The position numbers and the translations under genes were made by a program. A stretch of DNA of 64,000 nt from positions 1,178,001-1,242,000 of the forward strand of contig WUJK01000004.1 in the NCBI GenBank assembly GCA_011317545.1. The letters run 5' to 3'. Below are positions 42,733 through 53,195 of this stretch, in pieces (position 1 is the first letter of the stretch; each line of letters opens with the position of its first letter). The notes under the pieces are model-generated. The model worked only from the letters and a program-made list of their open reading frames with translations. It was not told the origin of the DNA and searched no databases. The DNA comes from Coniella vitis (Eukaryota > Ascomycota > Sordariomycetes > Diaporthales > Schizoparmaceae).

Positions 42733-43927
42733 CTGATTGCCAAAACAAGCAGGGGGAATAGTCAAAATAAAGCAGGGAATTTTTCATATGCGCCAACTCC
42801 AAACGACCGCCAGCACGAAAAAAAAAAAAAAAAAAAAGGAAAGTAGTCCAGCAAGTCTTTTGGAATCCAATACACAACACAACGACGATTGCTCCGACGT
42901 TGCAAAAGACCTTGCAGCCAGTCCAGTGAACCACCCAATCTTTCTCCCGTTGCATCCCACGCTCTCCTTTTGTTTTGGGGATGCAAATGGTCCTTCTTTT
43001 TCCTTGAGAAGGCATGTAGTCGATCAGAGCGAGTATATGAAGACCTTCTTGAATCTCTTCTCTTGTGTTTCATCGTCCTGTCGTCCAACCCAACTTGATT
43101 ACCAGCAGTCCCGCTGTTCCATACCCAAAAGTAATAATCACGATACCAACAAAAACGAATGAGGGGAAACAAACGTGCAAAAAGCAAAACAAAAACAAAA
43201 AAAAAAGAAGAAGAAAAAAGAATAAGAAAAAATAAGAACAAGAAAGAATTAAAGCAGCGAGGAAAACAAGTGAATAAGCAAAGTTTTGTTATCGTGTGAT
43301 GCCTTTTTGGAATAAGTCGAGAGTGAGGCTGAATCTGGTAGCTTAGATTAGGCGAGGCGACGCCAGAGGAACAAGGTGATGGCGAATAGTACTCGAACGC
43401 AAAAATAGCGTGGAGATTTGACTCTTGCGGTTTTTGATGTGGATCTGGCGCCTGCTCGAACGTACTGTTGAATGAAAGTTGGCGGGCTTCGACGTTGAAA
43501 TGATATGATTATTTTGTTGGCAGGTAGAATGTGTATAAGCATGTTGTGAGCAAGATTGCAGACACCAGATGGTGACTGGAAATAAAGTCGAGGAAGTTGC
43601 ATGCAAAGCATTTGAACGAATGTAACGGGGGAAAAGGAAAAAGCAAAACAACTTTTCTGCGATGTTAACCCCAACGCCATTGCATGCAATATTGAGAAAA
43701 AGAAAAGAAATATCGGTGTCAAAGCCGAATGCAAAGAAGGCGTCAACGCGAGTAGATGATCCATCCTGTCAACCGAGGTGTTGCTTCGATGCATTGCCCG
43801 GAATTTTGTCGTGGGATTATTTGCCGTGATGATGATGATAATACAGGTCCTTAACTTTACCCGGCAGGACTTTCGAGTGTGTAAATTGCACAGTGGAGAA
43901 GGAACACCGATGGTCTTCGACCGCTCC
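41840..43927. other. 2.1-kb convergent spacer rich in homopolymers
   Basis: A CTG run at about 42694-42731, an A run at about 42818-42838 and A/G-rich sequence at 43190-43250. On the minus strand GTACGT near 42655 and CCCTAG near 42539 resemble an intron, but the flanking frames do not join without stops. I treat this as untranslated region or noncoding. Confidence 0.5.
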
Positions 43928-46285
43928 TTATCCATAAAGCTCCTCGTAGCAGCGGACCAACTCGCACAGAGTGCGCATAAAGGCCGGCTCCAATTGCTTG
44001 TTGCTCGGATTGTTGACAATGTTGGCTTCTTGCTCTTCATGGGACTGCCACTCCTCAGGAGACGAGCACCCCTTGATAGTCTCTACGAGGCGGAAGACAT
44101 TCAATGCCAGGTCATCGCGCAGTTCGCATAGTGCGCGCTCCGACCCAAGCGACTGAACCAGCGCTGCGGTCGAGGGAACACCGACATCGCGAAACCGACC
44201 GCCCTTGGAAACGGGGCGGCGAGAGCCAGGGATTGGTTTGACGGGCAGGCTTGTGGCCGTGGAACCAAGTCCCAGTGTTGCGGCTGCCTTGGGTGGGACA
44301 AAGTCTCGAGCGGTTGCAAGGGCAACGTTTTGGTGGAAATCGCGAACTATGGTCTCACTTGAGTCTTGGTGCATTTGCAGATCGGCAAGACTAGTGACGC
44401 CTGCTGGAAGATTCACGGAGCGTTTGCCGCGGATGTGCATGAGGACGGCGCCGTTGCGCTGAGCGACAGGTGCCAGACCGCCAATGAGGGAATGGATGTA
44501 GTTGTATGCGATCAGGTGTGCGTAGAGAAGGTCCAAGATGTAGCTGCTGCCATTGGGAAAGATAGCGCGAAGCGAGTTGACGCAAGCTTCTAGGCTGTCT
44601 CCGTCCTGACTGGAAGGCAGAGAGTCACACGTCAGAGTGATGTGGCGTGTGTCGGCGGGAGGCCATGCCGAGAGGCTGTTGTCGTGGTTGGCTCGAGGAG
44701 AAGCGCTGTGGTTGTAGATATTTGTGAGCTTGCCACGCAAGGTGTTCATGATGTTGAGGGCGCCCATGGACCCCTTGCGGCTTATGGGTGACATGTCGGG
44801 CGAAGTGGCACAGTCAGGAATGCCAGGACCTCGTTCTTCGGGAGCGCGCGCACCTCGACGATCAAAGTCGACGCGCTTCAGCTTGCGTGAGTAGCTCCGA
44901 ATGGTTTGAATCGTCAGACACGAAGTGTGAAGCGGAAGGCTCGGGAAATTGTTGACAATCAGCCGCAGATTTTCGAGAATCTCCCCTGAAACCCGGATGT
45001 GGGTGGGCGAGAGTCCGCTAGGTGAGGTTGTCAGCCCAAAGCCGCCATGAAGTGGCTGCGAATCACCAGCACCAGAAGCCAACCAAGTGTTGACTCGAGT
45101 GAGGCCCGGCATGTTGGAAGTGATGATTTGTGGATTGGATGGTCTAAAGGGTTTCTTGCGGTTAGCCGGCGTAGCGTCGCGTTGCGTGTCGTCCCTTGTG
45201 AACAGCGGCGGAAGCGAAAGCTGGTCAGTGACTGTCAGTGACGCCTTGGCTCGTGCAGGTGACGAAGATCGTGACGGAGTGCGGTGGCTGGCAGAGAGCT
45301 CTGACTCAAAAGCTGCATTCTTGTCGGTTCCTGATGTGTGTGGACGGCGGAGGAGCGGTGCAGGACGCGTTGACGAAGCTTGAGAAGGCGGCGATAGAGG
45401 CTGCGAAGGTAGGTCGTAAGTAAATGAGTTGGTCGATGTTTTTCGAGGATGTGCAGTCTCGCCCACACTAGCAGTGGGGACCTGGTGACTCAGTGAGGAT
45501 CTTCTCGTCGGGATCCGAATGGTTTGCTGTTGCCATTGTTCACAATAGTCGTCTTTGGAAGAGCTTGGTGCGCCAGGTGGCTCATTGTAGTATGAATCGC
45601 TGGATGCCCCCGTGACTCCAGTTGGATGCCTTGGGTGTCCTCCAGAGCCCAATATTTCAGGTTCAAGGTCCACCCAGCTCCCTTCGTCAGTCAGGCTCAG
45701 AGGCCCAAATGTCTTGGGACTGCTGGCAACCGAGCCATAGCCTCCTTTGCTTCCCTGCCCAAAGGTACCATCAATAGATGTGTCTGCAGTGGTGATTGAC
45801 TGCTGTCGAGTACGAATGGACGGCGAGGAAGTGTCGATTTCAGGATCCGCCGATGAATCGCTGCCCCAGTCCTCGTCCATGCCATTGAGGAATAGCCTGC
45901 GCTCGTCTCGTTCGCTTCTGGGGTTCATGGGCATGGCGGGGAATCCAGTAAAACTGTCTGCCGACCGGACTCCATAGGAACGGTGACGGGAAAAGTTGTC
46001 CCTGATAACATACTCCTCGTCTGCTGGGACAGTGTTCGCGCTGCGCTGCTGCTTCAGAGAGCACAAGACAGTCTCTGGGGGCGTTTTGGTGTTGCTGTAT
46101 GACAGGCGTTTTGCAACATCGGCACCAGGGCACTGTGGGACATCGGGTGCGAGTGTCTCCGAAGCCATGGTCGTTGGTGGTTGTCCTGCTCCAAGTCTTG
46201 CGGCATAAAAGACAGCGTTACTCTCAGTCAGGTTCTTGGCCAATCTTTCAGGGAAATTGGGAATGAAGGTGTCGCAGGAGGCCAT
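43928..46285 (-). CDS. Large fungal protein of unknown function, 785 aa
   Basis: A single exon. The first in-frame ATG is at 46285; the frame is open slightly upstream only from a TTG. It begins MASCDTFIPNFPERLAKNLT. Residues 80-400 are Ser/Pro-rich and disordered with many possible phosphorylation sites. From about 430 there is structured sequence (SGEILENLRLIVNNFPSLPL, QTIRSYSRKLKRVDFD) and at 560-650 a helical block (LEACVNSLRAIFPNGSSYIL, DLLYAHLIAYNYIHSLIGGL). The end, LEPAFMRTLCELVRCYEELY, is helical. I do not recognise a domain. The layout suggests a regulatory or scaffold protein. Confidence 0.75.
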   Translation of the reverse strand: MASCDTFIPNFPERLAKNLTESNAVFYAARLGAGQPPTTMASETLAPDVPQCPGADVAKRLSYSNTKTPPETVLCSLKQQRSANTVPADEEYVIRDNFSRHRSYGVRSADSFTGFPAMPMNPRSERDERRLFLNGMDEDWGSDSSADPEIDTSSPSIRTRQQSITTADTSIDGTFGQGSKGGYGSVASSPKTFGPLSLTDEGSWVDLEPEILGSGGHPRHPTGVTGASSDSYYNEPPGAPSSSKDDYCEQWQQQTIRIPTRRSSLSHQVPTASVGETAHPRKTSTNSFTYDLPSQPLSPPSQASSTRPAPLLRRPHTSGTDKNAAFESELSASHRTPSRSSSPARAKASLTVTDQLSLPPLFTRDDTQRDATPANRKKPFRPSNPQIITSNMPGLTRVNTWLASGAGDSQPLHGGFGLTTSPSGLSPTHIRVSGEILENLRLIVNNFPSLPLHTSCLTIQTIRSYSRKLKRVDFDRRGARAPEERGPGIPDCATSPDMSPISRKGSMGALNIMNTLRGKLTNIYNHSASPRANHDNSLSAWPPADTRHITLTCDSLPSSQDGDSLEACVNSLRAIFPNGSSYILDLLYAHLIAYNYIHSLIGGLAPVAQRNGAVLMHIRGKRSVNLPAGVTSLADLQMHQDSSETIVRDFHQNVALATARDFVPPKAAATLGLGSTATSLPVKPIPGSRRPVSKGGRFRDVGVPSTAALVQSLGSERALCELRDDLALNVFRLVETIKGCSSPEEWQSHEEQEANIVNNPSNKQLEPAFMRTLCELVRCYEELYG

Positions 46286-49200
46286 CGTGAGTCTCAAACC
46301 TCACACTTATTGAATCGGTCAGCAAGACAAACCAGTGGGAGTTGAGAAGAAAAAAAGCCGAAACAAAACAGCCGCCAGGAATCCAGTAGGCTTGATGCTG
46401 TCCTCGACGTGCAGAACGTTGGGCTCCTAGGTCGTCAGCCGTCACACAAAATGGCATAAGGTTGAATAAGGATACGAGTCGCTTCCCGAAGCTAGGCTCC
46501 TGTGGCAACTTTTGAGAAGAAGAGAAATATGTCTGCGAGGATAAGGCGTGACGGATACGAGTCTGCACAACCCGGGGAAGCAACGCGTTGCTTTGCAGGT
46601 TCTGCGAGTATATGAATCCAGGATTGTGCAGTGTTTGAGCAACAGACTTTTGGTGCAAGGTACACACCCACGCAAACCCCCTGGGAGTTTGTACCGGTAG
46701 GACAGAACAGACGCTGATCGGGAAGGATAAGTACGAAGTTGATTATGCTTTCCAGGATGAAAGTCAAGCAGATAACACGAAGGGGGAAGATGCAGGCGGC
46801 TGCCGGCGTCCTTCGTCCTCATGCAGTGACACCAATTACAACACATATGCAGAGGCAAAGAGGGATCGAGCGAGGCAGGCCAGTCGCCGAAGAGACCACT
46901 GTCTTCGATGTGCCAGGCGGACCCAGAGAACCACATCGCTACCAGACAGCCGCAGCTGATACGATCCCTCGTTTGGGTTGAGGGCGGTCCTCAGCCACCT
47001 CTCGGAGATGAAAACACAGGTCAAGTCAAGAGCCAGAGAGCCTAGTGGTGCAGACGTAGCGTGCGTCCCTACCTGCATGGTACAATCGGGGGCCAACAGA
47101 AAGAGAGACTAGAGACTCAAGTTGCATACAGACTAACAGACAAGATGCTCGCTCGTCTAATGAAAAGGGAGGATTGACTCAAAGGGAAAGCAAGTAGAGA
47201 GAGGGCTGGCGCCTCTCAGGTACAGCCGCCTTGCATGGCTTTTGTCGCGGGCTCACAGCCGAGCCCGAGGAACGAGGCTAGAGAAGCATGTTGGTCATCA
47301 CAGCTGCGGGGCTACTGCAAGGCGGGCATATGCTGCAAAAGCTGCTCCCAGGGCCACATGTGGCTGTTGCTGCTGCTGTTGCTGTTGCTGCTGCTGTTGC
47401 TGTTCTGCGGGGTTTGCTGGTCGAATATCTGCTTCTGCTGCTTTTTCCTTTGATGCTGTGTATATTAAAGAGCGGCATATGGGTGGCGAGGTCACGGCAG
47501 CAACCCAGTTGCTTTGCCGGGTTCCCCCCCAAGCGGCTCGTGACAGCCAACTGGAAACGGCAGATCCCAAGGACGTGCTGTTGGCGACAAGTTAGCAGAT
47601 GGCCAGCACTGACAGACGGTCAAGCACAAGGCATATGGCAGTGGCAGTGGCAGTGGCATGGCGTGGCGCCCACCCACGTTGCCCTCTGGGACTGGACCTG
47701 GACCTGGATCAGGACAAGCGGGATGTGACAAGATGGCTTGGGTGACATAATCTCCGGGCTGACAGTTGCGCTTTGCACCAGAGGGGAAAAGACACGAGAT
47801 GGCGTGGCTAGTCGAGTTCTGGGCTGGGATAGCATTGGGCCGTGGGCGCGGGCGCAAGGCGTATGGCTGAAGACTGGCGTATGGGCCTCGGAATGAGACA
47901 TGGCGCCTTGTGTGTGTTGGTTTGCCCTGTTTGCCCACTTGTCTAGGGCCCCGTCGACGGAGGGGCGCCAGGGTATATCGCATGTCTTAGACTTGCTTCT
48001 CGCATCGGCTGCGAAACAAAAGGGTTACCAGGCCTTGCCAGGCCATCCTGTGCCGAGCGGAAGTCCCCAACGGCCCATCGTCGTCCAGTTTTCTTCAGGC
48101 CCCTGCCGCCAGCTCGAGGCCGTGCTAGAGAGCGTTGGAGACGAACTCGACCCGCAAAAAGACGAGAAGGAAGGGGGGAGGCGAGGCGAGGGGGATTGAG
48201 GAAAAGGCCCGCAAGTTGTCGATTGGCTTTTCTGTGGCCTCCACTGTGACGCGGCCTGCTATTGGAGCTGAGGAAGCAATGGCTTGGCCTGTGAAGCTTC
48301 CTTCCTGTCGATGCCCAGGGCCCAGACGCGGCCATAAGAAGCAGACAGTAAGCAGTAAGAGCAGATTCCTGTGATTGGTCAGCGATACTGCTTCTTCACG
48401 CACACCTGGAGAGAGCCGTCATGGATTGCACAGCGACCGGCCACGCCTGCGATGGGTTTAGGCGCAGAGCCAAAATGCGAGCTGAAATGAGCGCTGCGTT
48501 TGTGTTGGGAAGAACGGCCGAATGCTGATCAACGGAGGAGAGATCGGAAAAAAGATGTACAAAGGTACTTAGGTACTTGCAAATGCATGGCATACCACGG
48601 CATACGGAAGTACTACTTGCTTCTGGGGAAGCAGCCGTAAAGCATCGGCCCTAAAATCCCAGGGCCACGAGGCCTGCTACAGGCCCTAAATCCCTGTGCG
48701 CACACCCGATGGCTCCACACTTAGCCGCTGGCCTTGGACAACAGTGGGGGCCTGGGGGGGCTTGCATCCCTGGAGCTGATCGTCGATAGTGGCCTTGTGC
48801 CAAGGTGTCACAGCTGTAGCGTGGGCGCCTCCCTTTATTGGCTGGGTTTAGGTAGGGAGCAACCCTACTCGCTCGACGCTCGAAGCTCGCCTGGCCTCTT
48901 CCTTCTTCTCCCACGCTCTCGCTTGCCCATGGTAGAATGGCCAATTTCTCGGTATCGAAGTGTTGGAAAGGCTCAATGGCGTTGTACTGGCTTCATGCAG
49001 ACGCGTGATAGCGGTTCTGTTGGACGGCCACCGCGAAAGCAATGAGAGAAGCCCGCCAATATTCGCAAAGACCTCGGAACAGAAGACGAGTGCTCCCTCG
49101 ATAGACGAGAATGTAGGGGAACCAAGAGACTCACATCCTGCTTCTCAAGCGCTGAAAGTGCAGAAGGACGCAAGGCTTTATATCTCCCTGCTTCCATCAA

Positions 49201-49505
49201 GCGGCCTTGTGATTCATCCCGTCTTGACAACTGAGACCACCTTCGAGATACTGAACCGCAAACTAGCATCATGAATGTCTCCTCAATGCATGAATACAAA
49301 TCTGAAGCCTTGTGTGTCTTGATTGAGCAGTCGGCCTGGCTGTTAGATGGGGATCCGAGGCTCTCCGGCCACAGCTGTCTGGAGTAAACGCAGGCGGATT
49401 GTTTGAGGTAGACCGGTAGCCGGGAAAGGGAGGGGGACTTTCACAACTGTATCACACAAATCTCTGATTCAATTGGTTCACGGATATTCAGCTGAGAAAG
49501 CAACT
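46286..49505. other. 3.2-kb gene-free region
   Basis: No gene supported. It holds a CTG/TTG-type trinucleotide run at about 47363-47405, GGCAGT repeats near 47640-47660 and TACTTAGGTA at 48566-48575. Frames up to 163 aa are biased Pro/Arg/Leu sequences without domains. The left part is the promoter and leader of the 785-aa gene. Confidence 0.55.
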
Positions 49506-52025
49506 TCACACTCCATTATAGTCAGCACCACCGACTTCATCCTGTGACCAGCTCATCGTCATGGTGGCCCAGAGATCGTGAAAGATGGCTGGCTGGACCT
49601 GGGCTGGGGTTCCCGCCCATTGACCTGCACCAGCTTGATCGCTCGGGTCCGAGATCCCAAGTCCCGCTACATAGGTCCCCAGTTGCGGGTTCAATTGCAA
49701 GCTATTTGAGCCAAGGGACGCCTCAGCCCACTCTGGCAGGTAAGCGTCCAGACTCCCATCCAGCATCGGGCACGACATGAGATTACTGTCCACGGCTTCG
49801 TCCAGTGGCACCGGCTGTAGCTGGCCTATCATATCGATGCTGCTGCTGCCGCGGCTCTGGAGCATAGCCGCTGTATTTTCTTGTAGCACCTTGAGCCGGC
49901 CATCGTATTTGCGCTTCACAACCCCAACCACCACCTTGCTGGCCGAGAAGATATCCATCGTTCCCGCCTTGTCGCTAGAACTGGGGGCCAAGCTTGGTGA
50001 TGGTTCAGGCACACCGATAGCCACGAATTCATCCAAGAACGCGCCGAATTCAAGAACCTGGCGGGCAGCTGCGTGGTCCCAGTCAGGACAAGTATTGGGG
50101 ATGGGAAACGACAAGCGGAGGCCGAGGATAATGGACATGACAAAATTAGTCCAGATTGTGCCGGGAAAGTGGTTGAATTCGGCTGCAGAAAGGGTGCCAA
50201 TGTAGTCATACCAGCCCCGCAAAAGCCCAACGCATTTGACAAGTCTGCTCGAGTCAGTATACGTCTGTATTGTCGATGGCTGCTTTCGGAGTCTTTGGTA
50301 TGGAAATTGCAGGAGCGGGTAGCCACAGAGCATGATCTCCGCCATGAGATTGGTCAAGTGGACGGCGGCTGAAAACAGTGTCAGTCGGAGAAGAACGTTT
50401 CCATTTCCTTGTTCAATTTGTGTGTATTCTTCGTCTTGACTTGATGGCTTTTCTTTCTTTTTATACCTTTCAGAAGACGAGTAACTGTTCATGAAAGAGA
50501 GGTTATGAATGGAGCCAATGCATACTTACTCTGACAGGATATCTCAGCAGGAACCAGGCCCTGCCATTCTTGAAGTTGTGCTTCCAAGCCTTTGACCACC
50601 AAAAGCGAGTGTTGCTGGTCGTGCCGCGCTGGATTCTTCGGATCGTTCAATTTGACCGTCTGCTCTGCAACGTGTCCCAGCCGAACCAGCCAAATCAGCG
50701 TTTCGTCCTGTTTGAATACCTTCTTGCCCCTGTCGCGTCCCGTTACAAGCATGTCACAGCATCTCGCGGTCCACTGCTGATAGGTAACCTTTTGCGGTTT
50801 GCGCCAGGTCGCGGAAACGCTCGAACACAGGACGTAGCTGGCGAGGTAGGCTCGGATCTCAGCCAACCTCGTGTCGTCCAATCTATTGTTGTTTCCCACG
50901 TCAATCTCATCCGGAGCTTGATCAAGCTCTAGGTCGTGAACAATATCGACTGCCATTTGATGATATTGCAACGCTTGACGGCTTTTGGGCCGTAAATGAA
51001 AAGGATACCTATCAGATACAACCAGTATAAATAAGTCAACATCGGAATGATCAGGACATTGTTCAGGTACACTCACCAGGCAATATATATCAACAGACCT
51101 ACGAGCAACTCGAGGCTCCTTTCGCTTCCGCTTACAAATTTAAGCCCCAACACTTTGCGAAACTCCTCATCATAGAGGTTGTGTCCATGCAAACTTCTGC
51201 TTGAACTGGTAGCAGCCAGTATAGCGAGCAAGACGAAGGGCCTCTCGCGTGCCAGACTAGGCACACTCGCATCGGGCGCAAGAACAAGGGCTGGGTACGC
51301 AGGGAGCATTCCCTCACGGAACGAGTCAAGCAATGATGTTGCGGAATCCAGGTTGAATTGTGGTTGAATGCTGCTGAACCCATGCGTGGATTGTGAAGCA
51401 GTCGAGGGCGTCGAAGACGTTGTGGTGTCTCTACCACTGGTCATGGACGGGGTCGCGTGAGTGAATGCCGTATTGCTGCTGCCCCCGGGCGCCACGTCTT
51501 GGTCTGGGAGAATCTTTTCCAGCGTTCCTTCGTGCGCGTCTCGAAGGATGTAGAACGCCTCGGAAGCATCCATTTCAACTGAATTGTCTGCGGCCATTGG
51601 AACGTCGATGGTGAATGTTTTTGAAGGTGCCGAAGGTGGCGGCGTAGAGCGAGTTGCCGCCGGATGGCTTGATTCCACACTGATCAGTCATTGTGGCAGT
51701 CATTTGAGAATTCTCTCAGAATACAGAGTGAATCAAAAGCCAAGAACCAAAACGAAAAGCATGTCATACAGTTTGGACCTCCTTCTCCTGGTCCGTGGGC
51801 CTGTTTTGAAGACGCATTCTCTCCTTGAAGCTGCACATCTATGCGTGCGAGCCAGACTAGTCAGCTCACTCATTTACTAGCTATATACCTCTCGTTCAGA
51901 GTCATCAAGTACCTTTGACAGATACTCGCTGTGGTGCTGGGCTGACATTTGACTTTGGCGACTCGACAGGCCTCGCAGGCGTAGGGGATACGTGGCTTGG
52001 CTGGAGATGCAGGCTGAAACTCCAT
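49506..52025 (-). CDS. Zn2Cys6 fungal transcription factor, five exons
   Basis: A nuclear DNA-binding regulator; targets are unknown. Exons 52025-51913, 51838-51770, 51679-51077, 51008-50530 and 50368-49506 total 708 aa with matching phases. Exons 1 and 2 together form a complete binuclear cluster with Cys at 17, 20, 27, 36, 39 and 46 (C-x2-C-x6-C-x8-C-x2-C-x6-C), followed by the basic linker PRTRRRRSK. Neither exon alone contains all six Cys, which confirms intron 1. The middle homology region runs from about 170 (ERPFVLLAILAATSS, LLVGLLIYIAW, YHQMAVDIVHDLELDQAP). The C-terminus is rich in Asp/Gly/Trp, possibly activating. The last intron acceptor (about 50369) is the least certain junction. 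Confidence 0.87.
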
Positions 52026-53195
52026 CTCTGAATGGATCCGCGCTGTTCGGTGGGCGCCACTTAGATTGTTCCAGAGGGCCCAGTCCTTGATGCTCACCGA
52101 TTCCGGCCTCAAAGATGGGGCTAGAAAAACAACGCCGAGAATGAATTCTGTGATAGAATAGCGCCACGTTGAGGCCTCGCGAGAAAAGATGGGGAACAAA
52201 CTACTAGGAAGCCAAGCCGGCGATATTCCTTCCTGGACCTACTTGATTACATAAATAAGCACCGATTGGTCTCGGAGTTAGCTGGCTACTCAGCTTCATA
52301 CGTAAGACAACTCGAGGAGTTAATGTATTGGCAAAATTAATTTTTACATCCCTTATTCTCGACACTCCGCTTAGTCCTTGAAAATGGTCTTAGCAGATGT
52401 TGGAGCACTTCTACTGCAACTGCGTGCTTTTCTTTTTTTGACGACACAGATCCAGTCTCCTAGAAGTAGACCTATCTTAACAATCAAAACATTTGGCCGT
52501 ACCTAGAAATTCCCGCAAACATCTTGTGCACTGGAACACTATCAGAGTAATAAATCATACACATACACACGATATCAAAAACCGATCTTTCTGATCTACT
52601 AGCACGTTCAAGTTTGACATTACAATAAGCCCCATTTTGGATACACTCGCCTCTCAAAGACACGTCCACTTCGGGATAAAAGGAAGGTGTGTCGGGGTGT
52701 GAACAGCAGATAACCAAACAGCCTCCACACCGAACACGGTTCCTTTCTAAATGTACGAAGTCCCATATTCTGTTCAGCCTTTTCTTAAATCCTGCTCCGA
52801 CACATAGTGTTAGTATACAAAGGTAACACAAATAGGAATCTATAAGCTTAGTCACTCAAGAGTATGTAAAAGCATGTTCGATGGTATCAATATATTAGCC
52901 AGATATATACAACACCTGAACTGTTTATGTGGCAAGCTAAGCATTGATATTGATTGTTATACAAGATTTGGAAGAGACAGCCAGACGCTTGCAACTGCAT
53001 TGAATTTCAAAAACTCAATCATATCATTTGAATAAAAGTGAGTATATAGCTTCACATTACCTATTCACAGCCTTGAACTCTACCAAGCAATCAAGGCATG
53101 CCCTGTCATTTGTTGAATCCATCCCTACTCCCTTGTTAAGCCTCTTTCTACCTCCTCACCTGTCCCAGGTACCGAAGCCACGAGGGAGGTTGTAG
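52026..53195. other. AT-rich spacer with a Cys-rich open frame
   Basis: More AT-rich than the core-gene parts of the window. On the minus strand 52484-52855 is open for 123 codons, with a hydrophobic start and clustered Cys (RCGGCLVICC, VCMCM), but it begins with GTG. TACTAAC and GGAGCAG near 52800-52820 look like an intron end. I found no exon that joins in phase, so it is not called as a gene. Confidence 0.35.
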
